In this document: piece after piece, positions 4,777 through 6,235 of the stretch
Numbering within the stretch: position 1 is the stretch's first letter
Layout of the letters: each line of letters begins with the position of its first letter
Assembly: GCA_003246035.1 (NCBI GenBank)
Contig: QKBP01000027.1
Span: 1-6,235 of the forward strand
DNA from: Desulfuromonadaceae bacterium
GTDB lineage: Bacteria; Desulfobacterota; Desulfuromonadia; Desulfuromonadales; SZUA-401
DNA length: 6,235 bases
Direction: 5' to 3'
Position numbers and translations under genes: made by a program
Notes under the pieces: model-generated
Seen by the model: only the letters and a program-made list of their open reading frames with translations
Told to the model about the DNA's origin: nothing
Database searches by the model: none

Positions 4777-5001
4777 ATGCACGTCACGATCGAATACTGC
4801 CAGTTCTGAAACTACCGCACCGCGGCCGCCGGTCTGGCGGAGAAGTTCAGGGAGCGGCTCGGCGCCGAGGTGGAGCTGATCGTCTCGTCGGACGGCGTGT
4901 TCGAGGTCGTCGTCGACGGCGTGCTGGTTCACTCGAAGAAGGCGACCGGACGCTTCCCCGACAGCGAGGCGCTGATCGCCCGCCTTACCGCGGGTGGATA
5001 G
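4777..5001 (+). CDS. SelW/Rdx-family selenoprotein (in-frame UGA = selenocysteine)
   Basis: Read straight through the TGA at 4807-4809, this frame gives 74 residues starting MHVTIEYCQFU, where U is selenocysteine at position 11. CQFU at 8-11 is the CxxU redox motif of SelW and the Rdx group (PF10262), thioredoxin-fold proteins thought to act in thiol redox reactions, possibly with glutathione. After the TGA the family pattern continues: a helix (TAAAGLAEKFRERLG), then VELIVSSDGVFEVVVDGVLVHSK at about 31-53, and GRFPDSEALIARL near the end. The length matches bacterial SelW proteins. If TGA meant stop, only 10 residues would be made and the conserved downstream part would lack a start. AGGGG at 4770-4774 lies just 2 nt before the ATG, which is close; an in-frame ATG at 4750 is the alternative. 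Production needs SelA, SelB, SelC and SelD encoded elsewhere. Confidence 0.9.
4806..4850 (+). promoter_or_regulatory. Bacterial SECIS element for UGA 4807-4809
   Basis: The RNA following the UGA can fold so that CCGCC (4826-4830) pairs perfectly with GGCGG (4836-4840) around the five-base loop GGUCU. A base stem CUGAA (4806-4810) with UUCAG (4846-4850) would hold the UGA itself. In E. coli fdhF the SelB-binding hairpin also places the UGA at its base and carries GGUCU at its tip; 21 nt separate the UGA from the loop here, against 18 in fdhF as I recall it. This is the element expected to recruit SelB with Sec-tRNA. It lies inside the coding sequence, as usual in bacteria. Confidence 0.8.
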
Positions 5002-5086
5002 CACCTCGCCCTCCCGCGATCCCACCGTTTCATTCAGAGCGCCCCCCGGCGCGCCTTACCGTGCGAGCAGAATCGTCCACAGCGGG

Positions 5087-5092
5087 TATACT
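5087..5092 (+). promoter_or_regulatory. Possible -10 element for the HD-GYP gene
   Basis: TATACT lies 45 nt upstream of ATG 5138. No acceptable -35 box is seen at 16-18 nt spacing, so this may need an activator or another sigma factor, or may be chance. Nothing else is recognisable in the 136-bp gap 5002-5137, apart from the ribosome binding site AAGGAG at 5127-5132. Confidence 0.3.
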
Positions 5093-5137
5093 CGTAGCGG
5101 GCACGAACGTCCGATCAGATCTCGGCAAGGAGTCGCC

Positions 5138-5257
5138 ATGGATTTTCCGATCCTCCAGTACCCGGTGACCACCCTCGACGGCATCACCCTGCTCGACGCG
5201 GGGACGTTGATCGACGACCGGGTGCTCGCCGATGTCGCCTCGCGCCAGACCTCGGAG
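5138..5257 (+). pseudogene. N-terminal segment of the HD-GYP protein, out of frame with its catalytic domain
   Basis: ATG 5138 has an excellent ribosome binding site (AAGGAG, 5127-5132, 5 nt spacing) and encodes MDFPILQYPVTTLDG followed by ITLLDAGTLIDDRVLADVASRQTS. The LL-x-AG-x-L pattern is typical of segments in front of HD-GYP domains. Up to about 5254 the codons end almost always in G or C; after that this frame gives low-complexity Arg/Pro-rich sequence and never reaches a stop before the window ends. The frame two bases over takes up good coding sequence from about 5256. One surplus base at about 5252-5258 (for example in the run CGGAG) would explain this and restore a protein of about 293 residues. 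It could be a real mutation, a sequencing error, or less probably programmed +1 frameshifting. Confidence 0.65.
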
Positions 5258-6020
5258 CCAGTTCGCCTCGATCGAGACCGATATGGCCAAGCTGCTCAGC
5301 CAGCCTCCCTATCTCGGACTGTTCCTGCACCGCGAGAAGGTGACCCTGCTGCTCGAGTGGATGCGCGCGGTGCACCTCGCCCCCGAGTGCCTCGAGACCC
5401 TGAGCTATTTCCGCAAGCACGACTTCTACACCTACCGCCACATCCTGATGGTCTTCGCCCTGACCACGCTCCTCGCCCACGACCTGCTCCCCGACAGCCA
5501 GGGGCGGATCCGCGAGGCGCTGGCCAGCCCGATCCACGACATCGGCAAGATCTGCATCCCGCTCGAGATCCTCAAGAAGACCACGCCCCTGACCCGCTCG
5601 GAGCTGCGCCACGTCGAGCACCACACCCTGGCGGGGTGCGTGCTGCTCAGCTACTACCTCAAGGACCATGCGCACTTCGCGGTGCGGGTGGCCCGCGACC
5701 ACCACGAGCGGCGCAACGGCAGCGGTTACCCCCGCGGCATCGCCGACCTCGACCCGCTGGTGGAGATCATCATCGTCAGCGACATCTACGACGCCCTGAT
5801 CTCACCGCGCCCCTACCGCCCCCGCTCCTACGACAACCGCACCGCGATCGAGGAGATCACCCGCCTGGCCGAGGCGGGGGAGATCGGCTGGTACGCCGTC
5901 AAGGCCCTGGTCGCCCATCACCGCCACACCGCCTTCGACCCCGAGACGGTCTGGGTCTCGGCCGAGAAGCGCGGCCAGTCGCCGCCGGGAAACCTCTACC
6001 GCATGACCATCGACGACTGA
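5232..6020 (+). CDS. HD-GYP domain phosphohydrolase (probable cyclic-di-GMP phosphodiesterase type), main body
   Basis: This frame holds the whole catalytic domain. Numbered from ATG 5232, metal and substrate residues are His70 (YTYRHILMV), His102-Asp103 with Lys106 (HDIGKICIP), His130/131 (EHHTLAG), His157-His158 (RDHHERRNGSGYPRG, with the diagnostic GYP at 165-167) and Asp184 (SDIYDALISPRPYR). HD-GYP enzymes hydrolyse cyclic di-GMP or related cyclic dinucleotides with a two- or three-metal centre. There is no receiver, PAS or membrane domain, so the regulatory input is unclear; the preceding helical region (about 15-65) may be a sensor or dimerisation unit. ATG 5232 and ATG 5283 have no ribosome binding site, and the natural start is almost certainly ATG 5138 in another frame. 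The protein would then be about 293 residues once the frame is restored. As it stands, the gene may be inactive. Confidence 0.85.
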   Translation: MSPRARPRSQFASIETDMAKLLSQPPYLGLFLHREKVTLLLEWMRAVHLAPECLETLSYFRKHDFYTYRHILMVFALTTLLAHDLLPDSQGRIREALASPIHDIGKICIPLEILKKTTPLTRSELRHVEHHTLAGCVLLSYYLKDHAHFAVRVARDHHERRNGSGYPRGIADLDPLVEIIIVSDIYDALISPRPYRPRSYDNRTAIEEITRLAEAGEIGWYAVKALVAHHRHTAFDPETVWVSAEKRGQSPPGNLYRMTIDD

Positions 6021-6111
6021 CATCTTTTCGCTTGCTTCCGCTCCCCTTCGTTCGTAGAGTCGCGATGACGGCTCTTCATTCGACTCGTGGCAACAGGGGT
6101 ATCCGCCCACC

Positions 6112-6235
6112 ATGGAAACTTGGCAGCAGATCGCGATCTTCCTCTCGGTCTTCACTCTGGCGATCGTCACCCCCGGTCCGAACTTCGTGCTGGTGGTCAA
6201 CAGCGCCCTGGGGGAGTCGCGCCGTCACGGGCTGG
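6112..6235 (+). CDS. LysE/RhtB-family amino-acid exporter, N-terminal part (3' end outside window)
   Basis: The 41 visible residues start METWQQIAIFLSVFTLAIV, the first transmembrane helix, and continue with TPGPNFVLVVNSALGESRRHG. The TPGPN motif at the end of helix 1 and the following GxRxG-like turn are diagnostic for the LysE/RhtB translocators (PF01810), inner-membrane proteins of about 200-210 residues with six helices that export amino acids such as homoserine, threonine or lysine. The substrate cannot be read from this fragment. The only ribosome binding candidate, AGGGG at 6095-6099, lies 12 nt from the ATG, rather far. There is no other in-frame start nearby. The 91-bp gap before it (6021-6111) shows no clear terminator or promoter. 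Confidence 0.85.
   Translation, partial: METWQQIAIFLSVFTLAIVTPGPNFVLVVNSALGESRRHGL

Noticed and set aside
4743..5168. 141-codon plus-strand frame over the selenoprotein gene
   Set aside because: It is in a different frame from the SelW pattern and its translation is Arg-rich and domainless. It would hide the real selenoprotein gene.
5258..6235. Continuation of the ATG 5138 frame to the window's end without a stop
   Set aside because: Beyond about 5256 it is Arg/Pro/His-rich with poor codon bias and runs against the HD-GYP domain. The lack of stops reflects high GC, not coding.

Overview
The window is very GC-rich, bacterial, chromosomal-looking and gene-dense. Third codon positions are almost all G or C, Shine-Dalgarno sites are good, and genes are short. 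The mix (YaeQ, SseB, YjbR, a glycine-zipper lipoprotein, a stand-alone threonyl-tRNA editing domain, an HD-GYP protein and a SelW-like selenoprotein with an in-frame UGA) would fit a selenocysteine-using deltaproteobacterium of the Desulfuromonas/Geobacter group. That placement is inferred from gene content, not from a marker gene.

Layout. (1) 1-364: 3' part of a phosphoribosyltransferase gene, convergent with (2) an outer-membrane lipoprotein gene on the minus strand (376-846). (3) 847-965: a divergent promoter region. (4) 966-2502: a tight four-gene run made of a small GNAT acetyltransferase, an unrecognised membrane-anchored protein, a YjbR/MmcQ protein and a stand-alone ThrRS-type editing domain. 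Gaps are 8 and 12 nt, and the last pair overlaps as ATGA. (5) yaeQ (2587-3126) behind a good extended -10 promoter. (6) 3127-3547: about 420 bp without a credible gene, packed with inverted repeats. (7) 3548-4607: an SseB-like protein and a DEDDh exonuclease, 4 nt apart. (8) 4777-5001: a SelW/Rdx-type selenoprotein whose UGA codon (4807-4809) is followed by a clear bacterial SECIS hairpin. (9) 5138-6020: an HD-GYP phosphohydrolase whose first ~39 codons lie in a different frame from the catalytic domain. (10) 6112-end: the start of a LysE/RhtB exporter gene.

How the genes work together. There is no obvious single pathway. The four-gene run is probably one transcript, but its members have no known shared function. 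The most valuable points are the selenoprotein that ordinary gene calling would truncate or miss, the apparent +1 frameshift in the HD-GYP gene, the editing-domain protein that seems to lack the lysine used by archaeal homologues, and the structured intergenic block. I see no CRISPR array, tRNA, rRNA, transposase or phage gene, and nothing that convincingly amounts to a new multi-gene system.
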